Program-made: the position numbers and the translations under genes
Assembly (NCBI RefSeq): GCF_004123905.1
Contig: NZ_MZXW01000041.1
Location: forward strand, 62,001-126,000
Direction of reading: 5' to 3'
DNA length: 64,000 bases
Origin: Bradyrhizobium betae
Lineage (GTDB): Bacteria; Pseudomonadota; Alphaproteobacteria; Rhizobiales; Xanthobacteraceae
The notes under the pieces: model-generated
Seen by the model: the letters and a program-made list of their open reading frames with translations, nothing else
The model's database searches: none
Told to the model about the DNA's origin: nothing
Shown: positions 8,637 to 17,275 of the stretch, one piece after another
Layout: every line of letters starts with the position of its first letter
Position numbering within the stretch: position 1 is the first letter of the stretch

Positions 8637-9989
8637 CTACCGCTCCGGGCTGGAGCGCTCGAACTGGCGCAGCAGCTTGTTGCCGCGCTCGACGGCGGCA
8701 TCGAGCGCTGATTGCGCGCTCTTCTGGCCGGCGAAGGCGTGCTCGAGCTCGTCCTCGATCGCGCCGCGGATCAGCACGAAGGAGCCGAGCCTTATGCCCT
8801 TCGAATTCTCGGTCGGCGGATGCAGCGTGATCTCCTCGAACGACATCGCCGAGCCCGGATTGCGCTCGTAGAACCCTTGCGCGCGCGTCAGCTCGAAGGC
8901 GGCACGGGTGATCGGCAGGTATCCGGTGTTCTGGTGCCATGCGGCCTGCACGCCGGGCTGCGACAGATAGGCGAAGAACCGTGCCACGCCCTTGTACTCC
9001 TCGCGCGGCCGGTCGCGCAGCACCCACAGCGTGGCGCCGCCGATGATCGAGTTCTGCGGCGCGTCCTTCACGTCGGGCCAATATGGCATCATGCCGTAGC
9101 CGATCTCGAATTTCGAATTCGCCTTGATGTCGGCGCGCGTCGCCGAGGAGCCGATGAAGATCCCGCATTCGCTGTTCTGGAAGCGCGGCTCGGCCGACTG
9201 GCCGCGGCCGCTATAGTCGAACAGTTTTGTCTTTTGCCACTCGGCAAGCTGGGCGACGTGCTTGACGATAACAGGATTGTTGATGGTCAATTCCGCATCA
9301 AGGCCGGCAAACCCATTCGTGCGCGTGGCCAGCGGCAGATTGTGAAACGCCGAAAAATTCTCGATGTGGATCCAGGAGGGCCATGACGTGGTGAAGCCAC
9401 ACACCGCGCCGCGGTCGCGCAGGCGTTTGCTTGCTGCGCCAAGCTCGGGCCAGGTCTTCGGCGGCGTCTCGGGATCGAGGCCCGCGTCGCGAAACATGGT
9501 CTTGTTGTAGTAGAGGATCGGCGTCGAGGAATTGAACGGGAACGACAACAGATTGCCGGCCGCATCGGTGTAATAGCCGGAGACGGCGGGAAGGTAATCG
9601 TTGAGCGAGAACGGCTCGCCCATGTCGCGCATCAGGCTGAACACCGGATAGATCGCGCCCTTGGCCGCGGTCATGGTCGCGGTGGCGACCTCGTTGACCT
9701 GGACAATCGCGGGCTGGCTGCGCGAGCGGAAGGCGAAGATCGCCGCCGTCACCGTCTCGGTGTAATTGCCCTTGTAGGTCGGCACGATCCGGTAATCGGA
9801 CTGCGCGGCGTTGAAATCGGACGTGAGTTTTTCCAATTGCCGGCCGAGCTCGCCGGACATCGCGTGCCACAGCGCGATATCGGTGGCGGCACGCGCCTGC
9901 GCGGTGACCATGACGGCCGCGGCGGCGGTAACGATCTGCAAAAAGCGCAATGCTGAAATCACGATGGCTTGTCCCATCCCGCGCGGCAA
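8637..9989 (-). CDS. UgpB-like ABC substrate-binding protein (glycerol-3-phosphate type)
   Basis: A 450-residue periplasmic binding protein of the extracellular solute-binding family 1, closely resembling UgpB. Visible features are a signal peptide ending near ARAATD, the start IALWHAMSGELGRQLEKLTSDFN, the segment YKGNYTETVTAAIFAFRS, and the hinge LSFPFNSSTPILYYNK. The C-terminus has VQAAWHQNTGYLPIT. All are typical of UgpB, which binds sn-glycerol 3-phosphate or its diesters. No ugpA, ugpE or ugpC lies in the window, so its permease must be elsewhere, or it may serve as a sensor ligand. It diverges from the DctP-led signalling operon across a 176-base gap. Confidence 0.88.
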   Translation of the reverse strand: MPRGMGQAIVISALRFLQIVTAAAAVMVTAQARAATDIALWHAMSGELGRQLEKLTSDFNAAQSDYRIVPTYKGNYTETVTAAIFAFRSRSQPAIVQVNEVATATMTAAKGAIYPVFSLMRDMGEPFSLNDYLPAVSGYYTDAAGNLLSFPFNSSTPILYYNKTMFRDAGLDPETPPKTWPELGAASKRLRDRGAVCGFTTSWPSWIHIENFSAFHNLPLATRTNGFAGLDAELTINNPVIVKHVAQLAEWQKTKLFDYSGRGQSAEPRFQNSECGIFIGSSATRADIKANSKFEIGYGMMPYWPDVKDAPQNSIIGGATLWVLRDRPREEYKGVARFFAYLSQPGVQAAWHQNTGYLPITRAAFELTRAQGFYERNPGSAMSFEEITLHPPTENSKGIRLGSFVLIRGAIEDELEHAFAGQKSAQSALDAAVERGNKLLRQFERSSPER

Positions 9990-10165
9990 AAGGCGACTGC
10001 ATCCTGCTTACGGCCGGGACTTTCCAGTTTCAACCGGGAATGAGGGCTGGACGCGGCGCACAATCCCTCCACGGGGCCGCCGCGGGATGGCCTTCCCTTC
10101 ACCATCTGCTAGATTGCATTGAACCTTTTGGTCCCGCCTTAGACTCCATCTCTGAGGGGTTGAGT

Positions 10166-11161
10166 GTGCCAGTGTTGAACCGTGCCGAACTCTCGCGGAC
10201 CGGGGTGGTTTTCGTCGCGCTTCTGTTCGCCATCTGCGCGACGAGCGCCGTTGCGCGCGAATTCCGCGCTGCCGACACCCAGACCGAGGATTACCCGACC
10301 GTGCAGGCGCTGCGCTACATGGGCGCGCTGATCGCTGAGCGCACCGGCGGCCGCCACGAGATCAAGGTGTTCCACTCCCGCCAGCTCGGCGAGGAAAAGG
10401 AGACCATCGAGCAGACCCGGGTCGGCGCGATCGACCTCAACCGGACCAATGTCGCCCTGATCGGCAACTTCGTCCCGGCGATGAACGTGCTGGCGATGCC
10501 GTTCCTGTTCCGGTCCATCGAGCACATGCAGAAGGTGCTGGACGGGCCTGTCGGCAGCGAGATCCTGGACAGTTTCGAGCCCTACGGCTTCGTCGGGCTC
10601 TGCTTCTACGATTCCGGTGCGCGGTCGATCTACAACGGCGTCCGTCCCGTCAGAAGCGTCGCCGACCTCCGGGGCCTGCGGATCCGGGTGCAGCAGTCGG
10701 AGTTGATGAGCGAGATGATCCGCGCGCTCGGCGCCGAGCCGGTCGAGATGCCCTATGGGCAGGTGCTGACCGGGCTTGCCAATCATCTGATCGACGGCGC
10801 CGAAAACAACTGGCCATCCTTCGTGACCACCGACCATTACAAACATGCCGGCTACCTCGCGCTCACCGAGCACACGATGAGCCCCGAAGTGCTGGTGATC
10901 TCGCTCAAGGCCTGGCGCAGCCTGTCGGCCGAGGACCAGCAGATCTTCCGCGAGGCCGGGCTTCGCTCCAGCCGGTTCATGCGCGAGAAGTGGCGTGACC
11001 TCGAGGAGCAGTCGCAGCGCAAGGCGGAAGCCGCCGGCGTCACCATCGTCAGGGACATCGACCGCAAGCCGTTCGAGGACGCGATGCCTGCGATCTACGC
11101 CAAGGCCGGACGCGACCCCGCCGCGGCCGCGCTGATCGAACGCATTCGCAAGGTGGAGTGA
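10166..11161 (+). CDS. DctP-type TRAP solute-binding protein, probable sensor partner
   Basis: A 331-residue periplasmic protein of the TRAP DctP family, starting at GTG 10166 with GAGGGG seven bases before it. A signal peptide spans roughly residues 1-28 (ending TSAVAREF). Family features are HEIKVFHSRQLGEEKETIEQTRVGAID and the stretch VADLRGLRIRVQQSELMSEMIRALGAEPVEMPYGQV. The conserved arginine in LRIRV would bind a carboxylate. Reading upstream to 9950 gives no plausible N-terminus. No DctQ or DctM membrane subunit is nearby. The next gene starts six bases after this stop and is a histidine kinase, so I infer that this protein presents a ligand to the kinase rather than feeding a transporter. 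Confidence 0.85.
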   Translation: MPVLNRAELSRTGVVFVALLFAICATSAVAREFRAADTQTEDYPTVQALRYMGALIAERTGGRHEIKVFHSRQLGEEKETIEQTRVGAIDLNRTNVALIGNFVPAMNVLAMPFLFRSIEHMQKVLDGPVGSEILDSFEPYGFVGLCFYDSGARSIYNGVRPVRSVADLRGLRIRVQQSELMSEMIRALGAEPVEMPYGQVLTGLANHLIDGAENNWPSFVTTDHYKHAGYLALTEHTMSPEVLVISLKAWRSLSAEDQQIFREAGLRSSRFMREKWRDLEEQSQRKAEAAGVTIVRDIDRKPFEDAMPAIYAKAGRDPAAAALIERIRKVE

Positions 11162-11167
11162 GGCCTG

Positions 11168-13246
11168 TTGCCTGGGCTTGGACATCACGAGCACGCAGAC
11201 CGGCCGCCCGGCCCGATCGGGCGGCTGCGCGCGCGCCTCGTCGGCCTGCTCCGGGCCGTGCCGATCCGCTGGCGCATCCTGTCGATCGCGGCGCTGAACT
11301 CCGCCGTGGTGATCGTGCTGGTGGCGATGATCTGGAACGGCTCGCAGGTGCTCGGCTCGGCCTGGGACGACGTGCGGCAGGTGCGCGAATCCGACCGCAT
11401 CCTGGCGCTGCTCGAAAGCGAGACCGGGCGGCTGCAGAACCTGATCCACCGCTACATCAACCAGCCGAGCCCGGACCTGTTCGCCGAGATCCTGCTGCTG
11501 CGCGAGGCGGTGCTGGGCACGCTGACCAATCGCGCCGCCAAGGATCCGATGCTATCAGGGTCGGTCGAGGAGCTAGAGCGCACCACCGACCGCTTCCTCA
11601 ACGGCTTTGGCGAGCTGCGCAGTGTGCAGGCGACCATCGCCAGGACCTATGAGGACCAGGTGCAGGGCCCGGCCAGGGACATGGCCGGCCTCTACTCTGT
11701 CATTGAGGGCGCCACCGGCCATCGCGATGCGCTGATCTGGCCCTCGCTCGGCAAGTCGCGCGAAGCTTTTACTGCGATGCTGGTCGCCGCCAACTCCTAC
11801 TATCTGTCGCTGTCGCCGGGCGCGGCCGACGACGCGCGCCGCAACACCGAGACGATCGAGAAGACCATTCCGGTGATGATCGATCTCGCCGACAACGACC
11901 TGCAGAGGATGGCGCTGCAACGGCTGGCTGCCCGCACCATGGCGCTGCGCGAAGGATTCGCAAAGCTCTCGGAGCAGCTCACGAGCCGCACTGAACTCCT
12001 CCGCAACACCATCGACGCCAGCCAGGCCGAGGCGATCGGCGCCATCGACGATCTCTCGACAAAAATGCGCCAGCGCGAGCAGAAGGCGCAGGAGACCTTT
12101 GACCGCACGCTGGCGGATATTTCACGGCGGGTGCTGTCGATCGCGATGATCTTCCTCGGCATCATCCTCGCCGCCGGCGTCTTGATCGCGCTGTCGATCC
12201 GGCTGCCGCTGCAGCAGATCATGGCCGCGATGCGCGCGATCACGCTCGGCGATCTCGGCCGCGAGGTGCAGGGCACGCGCGCGCGCGACGAGGTCGGCGC
12301 GATGGCGCGTGCCGTCGAAGTGTTCCGCGAGAACGCCATCGCCAAGCGCGAGACCGAGGACGAGCTGCGCGCGTCCAAGGAAAAGGCCGAGAGCGCGTTG
12401 CTCGAGCTCAACACCGCGCAGCAGAATCTGATCGACGCCGAGCGGCTCGCAGCCCTTGGCGGCCTCGTCGCCGGCGTCGCCCACGAGGTCAACAACCCGA
12501 TCGGCATCAGCCTCACCGTTGCCTCCAGCTTTGCCAGGCGCAGCGAGATTTTCGAGGCCCAGCTCAAGGGCGACGGCGGCCTGCGCCGCTCGCAGCTGGA
12601 GGAATTCGTGCAGTCCTCGCGCGATGCCTCGCAGCAGCTCGTCGCCAACCTCACCCGCGCCGGCGAATTGATCCAGTCGTTCAAGCAGGTCGCGGTCGAC
12701 CGCTCCCATGCCGAGCGGCGGCAGTTCTCACTCAGCGAGGCCACCGACCAGATCATCGCGAGCCTGCGGCCCGTGCTGAAGCGCTCGCCGATCACGCTCC
12801 AGGTCGACGTGCCCGAGGGGCTGCTGCTCGACGGCTATCCCGGCTCCTATGGCCAGATCCTGACCAATCTGTTCCTCAACGCCGCCAACCATGCCTTCGC
12901 CGACGGGCGCGCCGGCACCATCACCATCTCGGCGCGGCCGCGCGGGGCCGACGACATCGAGATCATCTTCACCGACGACGGGGCCGGCATGACCCCCGAT
13001 GTGCAGCGCCAAGCCTTTGACCCATTCTTTACCACGAGGCGCAACGAAGGTGGCACGGGACTCGGCCTCCATATCGTCTATAACCTCGTCACCCAGCAGC
13101 TCGGCGGTCGCATGATGCTGGAATCCAAGCTGGGACAAGGCACTACTTTTCGCATTATCATGCCCCGGGTCGCCAAGGGCGGCGCGCAAAGCACAGAGAC
13201 TGACGGGACTTCTCAATGGCCGAACAGGACGATGTCCTCCACCTGA
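11168..13246 (+). CDS. Membrane sensor histidine kinase
   Basis: A 692-residue kinase starting at TTG 11168, with GGAG upstream inside the end of the DctP gene. One transmembrane helix lies near residues 38-55. A large, mostly helical periplasmic domain follows, then a second helix near 322-343 (SIAMIFLGIILAAGVLIALS). A HAMP segment and coiled coil lead to the HisKA box GVAHEVNNP, with phospho-acceptor His439. The ATPase domain shows NLFLNAANHAF, DDGAGM, FDPFFTTR and GGTGLGLHIV (near 627). It ends overlapping the start of the next kinase gene by 31 bases. The periplasmic domain is the likely docking site for the DctP-type protein encoded just before it. Confidence 0.92.
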   Translation: MPGLGHHEHADRPPGPIGRLRARLVGLLRAVPIRWRILSIAALNSAVVIVLVAMIWNGSQVLGSAWDDVRQVRESDRILALLESETGRLQNLIHRYINQPSPDLFAEILLLREAVLGTLTNRAAKDPMLSGSVEELERTTDRFLNGFGELRSVQATIARTYEDQVQGPARDMAGLYSVIEGATGHRDALIWPSLGKSREAFTAMLVAANSYYLSLSPGAADDARRNTETIEKTIPVMIDLADNDLQRMALQRLAARTMALREGFAKLSEQLTSRTELLRNTIDASQAEAIGAIDDLSTKMRQREQKAQETFDRTLADISRRVLSIAMIFLGIILAAGVLIALSIRLPLQQIMAAMRAITLGDLGREVQGTRARDEVGAMARAVEVFRENAIAKRETEDELRASKEKAESALLELNTAQQNLIDAERLAALGGLVAGVAHEVNNPIGISLTVASSFARRSEIFEAQLKGDGGLRRSQLEEFVQSSRDASQQLVANLTRAGELIQSFKQVAVDRSHAERRQFSLSEATDQIIASLRPVLKRSPITLQVDVPEGLLLDGYPGSYGQILTNLFLNAANHAFADGRAGTITISARPRGADDIEIIFTDDGAGMTPDVQRQAFDPFFTTRRNEGGTGLGLHIVYNLVTQQLGGRMMLESKLGQGTTFRIIMPRVAKGGAQSTETDGTSQWPNRTMSST

Positions 13247-14961
13247 TCGACGACACCGGTACCGCGTCGGAGGAGACCAACGCCCGGAAATGGAAGATCG
13301 CCGTCATCGACGACGATCAGGCCGTGCATGACGGCACGCGTTTTGCGTTGTCCGACTACAACCTCAACGGCCAGGGCCTGGAGATCCTCTCGGCGCATTC
13401 CGCGGCCGAAGGTCGCAAGCTGATGGCCGAGCACGGCGACATCGCCGCGGTGCTGCTCGACGTCATCATGGAGACCGACGTCGCCGGCCTCGAGCTGGTC
13501 GAGTACATCCGCAACGAGCTCAAGAACGAGACCGTGCGCATCATCCTGCGCACCGGACAGCCCGGCCAGGCGCCGGAGCGGCGCGTGATCGTGCAGTACG
13601 ACATCAACGACTACAAGGCCAAGACCGAGCTCACCGCCGACAAGCTGTTCACCTCGCTGACCGCAGCGCTGCGCTCCTATCAGCAGCTCGAGCGCATGGT
13701 GCAGACAAGGCGCGGGCTCGAGATCATCATCGATGCAGCGTCCACGCTGTACGACTTCAAGTCGATGCAGCGGCTCGCCGAGGGCGTGCTGACCCAGCTC
13801 GCCTCGCTGCTCAATGTCGATTGCGCCGGTATACTGGTTTTGCGCGACAATGGCGGCGTCGACCCCGAGCTCTCGGTGCTCGCCGGCAGCGGCTGCTACA
13901 GCCGCTTCATCGGCACCACGACGTCGAAGGCGCTCGACCCTGAATTGCGTGAGATGGTGGAAGCCGCATTCTCGCGCCGCAAGAACGAATTCGCCGACCA
14001 CCGCAGCGTGATCTATCTGCGTACCGGATCTGGCCGCGAGGTGGTGGTGCTGCTCCAGGCCGAGCGCGAGCTGTCGGAGACCGACCGCTCGCTGGTCGAG
14101 ATCTTCTCCAGCCGGCTCTCGATCGCCTTCGACAACGTCATCCTCTACCAGCAGCTCCAGGACGCCAACACGCAGCTGGAAGACCGCGTCGCCCAGCGCA
14201 CCCGCGCGCTGATGCAGGCCAACCGCCGCCTCTCCGCGCAATGGCTGCGGCTGCAGCGCGCCAACGGTTTCAAGAACGAGATCCTGGGCACCGTCGCGCA
14301 CGATCTGAAGAATCCGCTCGGCGTCATCCTCGGCCGCACCGAGATGCTGAAGGAGCTGATCTCGACCGGCGCATCGGCGAGCGGCGTAGTCGCCCAGGTC
14401 GACCACATCCGCGACGCCACCAAGCGCCTGACCACGATGGTCGATCACCTGATCTCGGACGCGATGGCCGATGCCTTCGACATCACCATCCGCCGCGAGC
14501 CGGTCGACGTCGCGGCGCTGGTCAAGGAGGTCGCCGACGCCAACCAGCCGCTCGCCGTCAACAAGCAGCAGACCATCAGCCTCACCGCGCCGCCCAACAT
14601 CGTCACCATGTGCGACACCGACCGCATCCGCGAGGCGATCGACAATCTCATCAGCAACGCCATCAAATACTCACCGATCGGCGGCAAGATCGGCGTCGCC
14701 GTCAGCCATGAGGGCAGCGAGACCATCGTCCGCGTCAGCGACGAGGGCGCGGGCCTGTCGCCGGAGGATCTCGGCCGCCTGTTCGGCCGGTTCCAGCGGC
14801 TGTCGGCAAAACCGACCGCGGGGGAGAGCTCGACGGGGCTTGGGCTTTCCATCGTCAAGCGTATTGTGGACATGCATGGCGGCGAGGTGACGGCCGACAG
14901 CGACGGCCCCGGCAAAGGCTCGACTTTCACCATCACCCTCCCCGCGACCGAACTGCCGTGA
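13216..14961 (+). CDS. Hybrid signalling protein: receiver, DUF3369 and histidine kinase
   Basis: A cytoplasmic 581-residue protein. An N-terminal receiver domain (KIAVIDDDQ at about residue 33, acceptor aspartate in VLLDVIME near residue 82) is followed by a DUF3369/GAF-like region, a coiled coil and a second kinase module. The HisKA box is TVAHDLKNP with His362. The ATPase domain shows NLISNAIKYSP, SDEGAGLS and STGLGLSIVKRI. Having receiver and kinase parts but no membrane helix, it looks like a relay between the upstream membrane kinase and the downstream regulator. The overlap with the preceding gene implies tightly matched expression. Confidence 0.9.
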   Translation: MAEQDDVLHLIDDTGTASEETNARKWKIAVIDDDQAVHDGTRFALSDYNLNGQGLEILSAHSAAEGRKLMAEHGDIAAVLLDVIMETDVAGLELVEYIRNELKNETVRIILRTGQPGQAPERRVIVQYDINDYKAKTELTADKLFTSLTAALRSYQQLERMVQTRRGLEIIIDAASTLYDFKSMQRLAEGVLTQLASLLNVDCAGILVLRDNGGVDPELSVLAGSGCYSRFIGTTTSKALDPELREMVEAAFSRRKNEFADHRSVIYLRTGSGREVVVLLQAERELSETDRSLVEIFSSRLSIAFDNVILYQQLQDANTQLEDRVAQRTRALMQANRRLSAQWLRLQRANGFKNEILGTVAHDLKNPLGVILGRTEMLKELISTGASASGVVAQVDHIRDATKRLTTMVDHLISDAMADAFDITIRREPVDVAALVKEVADANQPLAVNKQQTISLTAPPNIVTMCDTDRIREAIDNLISNAIKYSPIGGKIGVAVSHEGSETIVRVSDEGAGLSPEDLGRLFGRFQRLSAKPTAGESSTGLGLSIVKRIVDMHGGEVTADSDGPGKGSTFTITLPATELP

Positions 14962-14971
14962 TGTAGAGACC

Positions 14972-15709
14972 ATGACCCAAAGCCAGCACATCATGATCGT
15001 CGACGACGAGGCCCCGGCCCGGGAGATGGTCGGCGATTACCTCAAGATGCACGGTTTCACCGTGACGCTGTGCGACGGCGGTAAGTCGCTGCGGACCGCG
15101 ATCGACGGCGGCATGCCCGACCTCGTCGTGCTCGACCTCAACATGCCCGAGGAAGACGGCCTCTCGATCATCCGCGACCTCAAGAGCCGCATCAACGTCC
15201 CCGTCATCATGCTCACGGCAACCGCGAGCCCGATCGACCGCGTCGTCGGATTGGAGCTCGGCGCCGACGATTACGTGGCAAAGCCCTGCGAGCTGCGCGA
15301 GTTGATGGCGCGCATCCGTTCGGTGCTGCGGCGGAGCGCGCCGGTGAAGGCTGCTGTCGCTGAAGCTGCGCCCGCGAAGTCGGACAAGGATCAATTGGTG
15401 CGGTTCGGGACCAAGTGGCTCGACCTCGAAGCCCAGGCCCTGCGCGACGACGAGGGCAACGAGCACCCGCTGACCGCGTCCGAGTTCGGGCTGCTCAAAG
15501 TGTTCGCGGCCAATCCGAAGCGCGTGCTGTCGCGCGAGCGCCTGCTTGAGCTTGCGAACGCGCGCGACGCCGAAGCCTTCGACCGCGCCGTGGACCTGCG
15601 CATCATGCGCATCCGCCGCAAGATCGAGCCCGACCCGACCAAGCCTGCCGTGATCCGCACCATCCGCGGCGGCGGATATTTGTTCTCGCCCGCGGGCGAG
15701 AAGGCTTAG
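14972..15709 (+). CDS. OmpR/PhoB-type response regulator
   Basis: A 245-residue two-domain transcription regulator. The receiver domain has the acidic pair in IVDDEAP, acceptor Asp55 in VVLDLNMPE, the conserved threonine in IMLTATAS and the lysine in VAKPCE. The C-terminal winged helix shows LTASEFGLLKVFAANPKRVLSRERLLEL and RAVDLRIMRIRRKIE, the OmpR-type DNA-binding motif. It starts ten bases after the hybrid kinase stop and is the output of the operon. No target gene is obvious in the window; the divergent ugpB-like gene and the operon itself are the nearest candidates. Confidence 0.93.
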   Translation: MTQSQHIMIVDDEAPAREMVGDYLKMHGFTVTLCDGGKSLRTAIDGGMPDLVVLDLNMPEEDGLSIIRDLKSRINVPVIMLTATASPIDRVVGLELGADDYVAKPCELRELMARIRSVLRRSAPVKAAVAEAAPAKSDKDQLVRFGTKWLDLEAQALRDDEGNEHPLTASEFGLLKVFAANPKRVLSRERLLELANARDAEAFDRAVDLRIMRIRRKIEPDPTKPAVIRTIRGGGYLFSPAGEKA

Positions 15710-15736
15710 GGGCGCTCGGCGCCGCCGCCTCCACAT

Positions 15737-15815
15737 CGTCACGCGAGCGCAGCGAAGCAATCCAGAATCCCACCGCGGAAAGACCCTGGATTGCTTCGCT
15801 ACGCTCGCAATGACG
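15737..15815. repeat. Intergenic palindromic repeat, GTCATTGCGAGC family (short copy)
   Basis: Arms carrying GCGAGCGCAGCGAAGCAATCC and its inverse surround a short centre. It follows the response-regulator stop by 28 bases and could serve as a transcript-end hairpin for the signalling operon. Confidence 0.8.
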
Positions 15816-16016
15816 GAGCAAGTTGCGTCGGCGACATCCGCCAGCGGCATTTCAGGCCGCAGACGCACAGCGCTGCTCGTGCCCCCGAGCGACGGCGATG
15901 GGTGTGGCCCGACCGAACGCAATCCCCCGAAATACGTTCCCGGCGCCTTCGCCGGCCCCCAAACTCCCACCCCGTATTTTCCACACATTGAAATTCCACG
16001 CTTTTTTGCCCCGAAT
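15816..16016. other. Gap before the ECF sigma gene, no gene seen
   Basis: About 200 bases without a supportable gene, followed by two inverted repeats reported separately. The region loses G and gains A/T from about 15960 onward, consistent with a promoter zone for the ECF sigma gene. Confidence 0.4.
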
Positions 16017-16043
16017 GTTTCGTCGCGGCCCTCGCGACGAAAC
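16017..16043. promoter_or_regulatory. Perfect inverted repeat upstream of ECF sigma gene
   Basis: Eleven-base perfect arms (GTTTCGTCGCG and its inverse) are separated by five bases. There is no T-tract after it on either strand, so it looks more like a protein-binding site or RNA structure than a terminator. It ends in CGACGAAACAATT, a 13-base string repeated exactly behind the sigma gene at 16843-16855. Confidence 0.5.
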
Positions 16044-16054
16044 AATTTGGCGGC

Positions 16055-16082
16055 GCACGAAACCATTTTCCCCTTTTCGTGC
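16055..16082. promoter_or_regulatory. Second inverted repeat upstream of ECF sigma gene
   Basis: Eight-base perfect arms (GCACGAAA and TTTCGTGC) are separated by twelve bases. It lies eleven bases past the previous inverted repeat and about 80 bases before the sigma gene start. Both repeats share the core CGAAAC, which hints at a common binding factor or at ECF-type promoter elements. The role is unproven. Confidence 0.4.
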
Positions 16083-16163
16083 AGACGTCCCGAAACGTTG
16101 GCTCATTAACACTTTGGTCCAAGGAAACGCCGCTCGGTTGCGGCGCACCGGGGAGCCAAGTCA

Positions 16164-16775
16164 ATGCCAAACGTCATCGCCATCAACGCCCAGGCCAGTC
16201 AGAGCATCATTGCCGCTCAGGCGACTTCGGACGACATGCTTCTGGAAAGCATTGCCGACGGCAACCGGACGTCCATGCACATTCTTTATTGCCGGCACAA
16301 TGTGCGAGTTTATCGCTTCATCCTGCGCATCGTGCGCGACGCCACCACGGCGGAAGACCTGGTCAGCCAGGTGTTCCTCGACGTATGGCGGACCGCCGGC
16401 CAGTTCCAGGGCCGCTCGCAGGTCTCGACCTGGCTGCTCTCGATTGCCCGCTTCAAGGCGCTAACCGCGATGCGCCAGCGCCGCTTCGAGGACATCGACC
16501 AGGAAGACGTGCGCGAGATTCCCGATGGTTCCGATACACCGGAGGCTTCGCTCGACCGCAGTGACACCAGCGCGATCCTGCGCGCCTGCGTGCAAAAACT
16601 GTCACCCGCGCATCGCGAGATCATCACCCTCGTCTACTACCATGAGAAGTCGGTGGAGGAGGTCGGTCAGATCATCGGCATCCCCCAGAGCACGGTGAAG
16701 ACGCGGATGTTCTACGCCCGCAAGCAATTGGCCGATTTGCTTAAGGTTGCCGGGGTCGACCGTTTCGCCGCCTAA
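16164..16775 (+). CDS. ECF-type RNA polymerase sigma factor
   Basis: A 203-residue group 4 sigma factor. Region 2 is seen in YCRHNVRVYRFILRIVRD and AEDLVSQVFLDVWRTAGQF with the STWLLSIARFKAL segment. Region 4 is seen in LSPAHREIITLVYYHEKSVEEVGQIIGIPQSTVKTRMFYARKQL, a clear helix-turn-helix. There is no region 3, as expected. No anti-sigma gene adjoins it: upstream lies a non-coding gap, downstream a terminator and then an unrelated cluster. It is thus an orphan ECF in this window, and control by transcription or by a distant anti-sigma factor must be assumed. The ATG at 16164 has a GGGGAG sequence upstream. Confidence 0.93.
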   Translation: MPNVIAINAQASQSIIAAQATSDDMLLESIADGNRTSMHILYCRHNVRVYRFILRIVRDATTAEDLVSQVFLDVWRTAGQFQGRSQVSTWLLSIARFKALTAMRQRRFEDIDQEDVREIPDGSDTPEASLDRSDTSAILRACVQKLSPAHREIITLVYYHEKSVEEVGQIIGIPQSTVKTRMFYARKQLADLLKVAGVDRFAA

Positions 16776-16937
16776 GACAAATGATTTCAACGGGATAGGA
16801 CCTCGATTTTGGCCCCATCCCTGGACACGGAAGCGTTACCGCCGACGAAACAATTGAAACAAAGCACAACATCAGGCGGAAAAACTTCCTCCCTATAAAG
16901 ATCACATACGGTTTTCGTTAAACCTCCCAAGACCTCC

Positions 16938-16976
16938 AACGACCCGGACGATGCCCCCGTCCGGGTCGTTTTATAT
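16938..16976 (+). terminator. Strong intrinsic terminator after ECF sigma gene
   Basis: A 12-base perfect stem (AACGACCCGGAC at 16938-16949 pairing with 16959-16970) with a nine-base loop is followed by TTATATTT. It lies about 160 bases past the sigma stop. The distance leaves room for a long 3' tail or a separate small transcript ending here (see findings). Confidence 0.85.
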
Positions 16977-17020
16977 TTGGGCCCGACGTGGCTTGCCCGA
17001 GTGAGGTGGGCCGGCTCTCT

Positions 17021-17167
17021 CATTCCCTCCCCCCTTGCGGGGGAGGGGCAGGGAGAGGGGTCCACACGGGGACTCTCTCGATCTGTGTACGCTGTCCGAT
17101 CGCAGATGGATGGACCATTTCCTGGGCCACCCCTCTCCCTAGCCCTCCCCCGCAAGGGGGGAGGGAA
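17021..17167. repeat. Intergenic palindromic repeat, G/C-tract family
   Basis: Outer arms of C-rich and G-rich tracts (starting CATTCCCTCCCCCCTTGCGG) are the same element as at 3870-3980, with a longer unpaired middle. It fills most of the gap between the terminator and the ccdA-like gene. Confidence 0.85.
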
Positions 17168-17275
17168 CGCACCGTTGTTGTGGTTCGAGCTTCCCCGTCA
17201 CGAACGCGTGACGCTGCGTAACGACTGCCTCTCCTATCCCGAACTCCCCTCGTGACCTCCCTCACGAGTGCCCCG

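Noticed and set aside
9950..10165. Extended N-terminus for the DctP-type protein
   Set aside because: The added residues have no signal or domain character, while GTG 10166 has a good ribosome site and starts a clean signal peptide.
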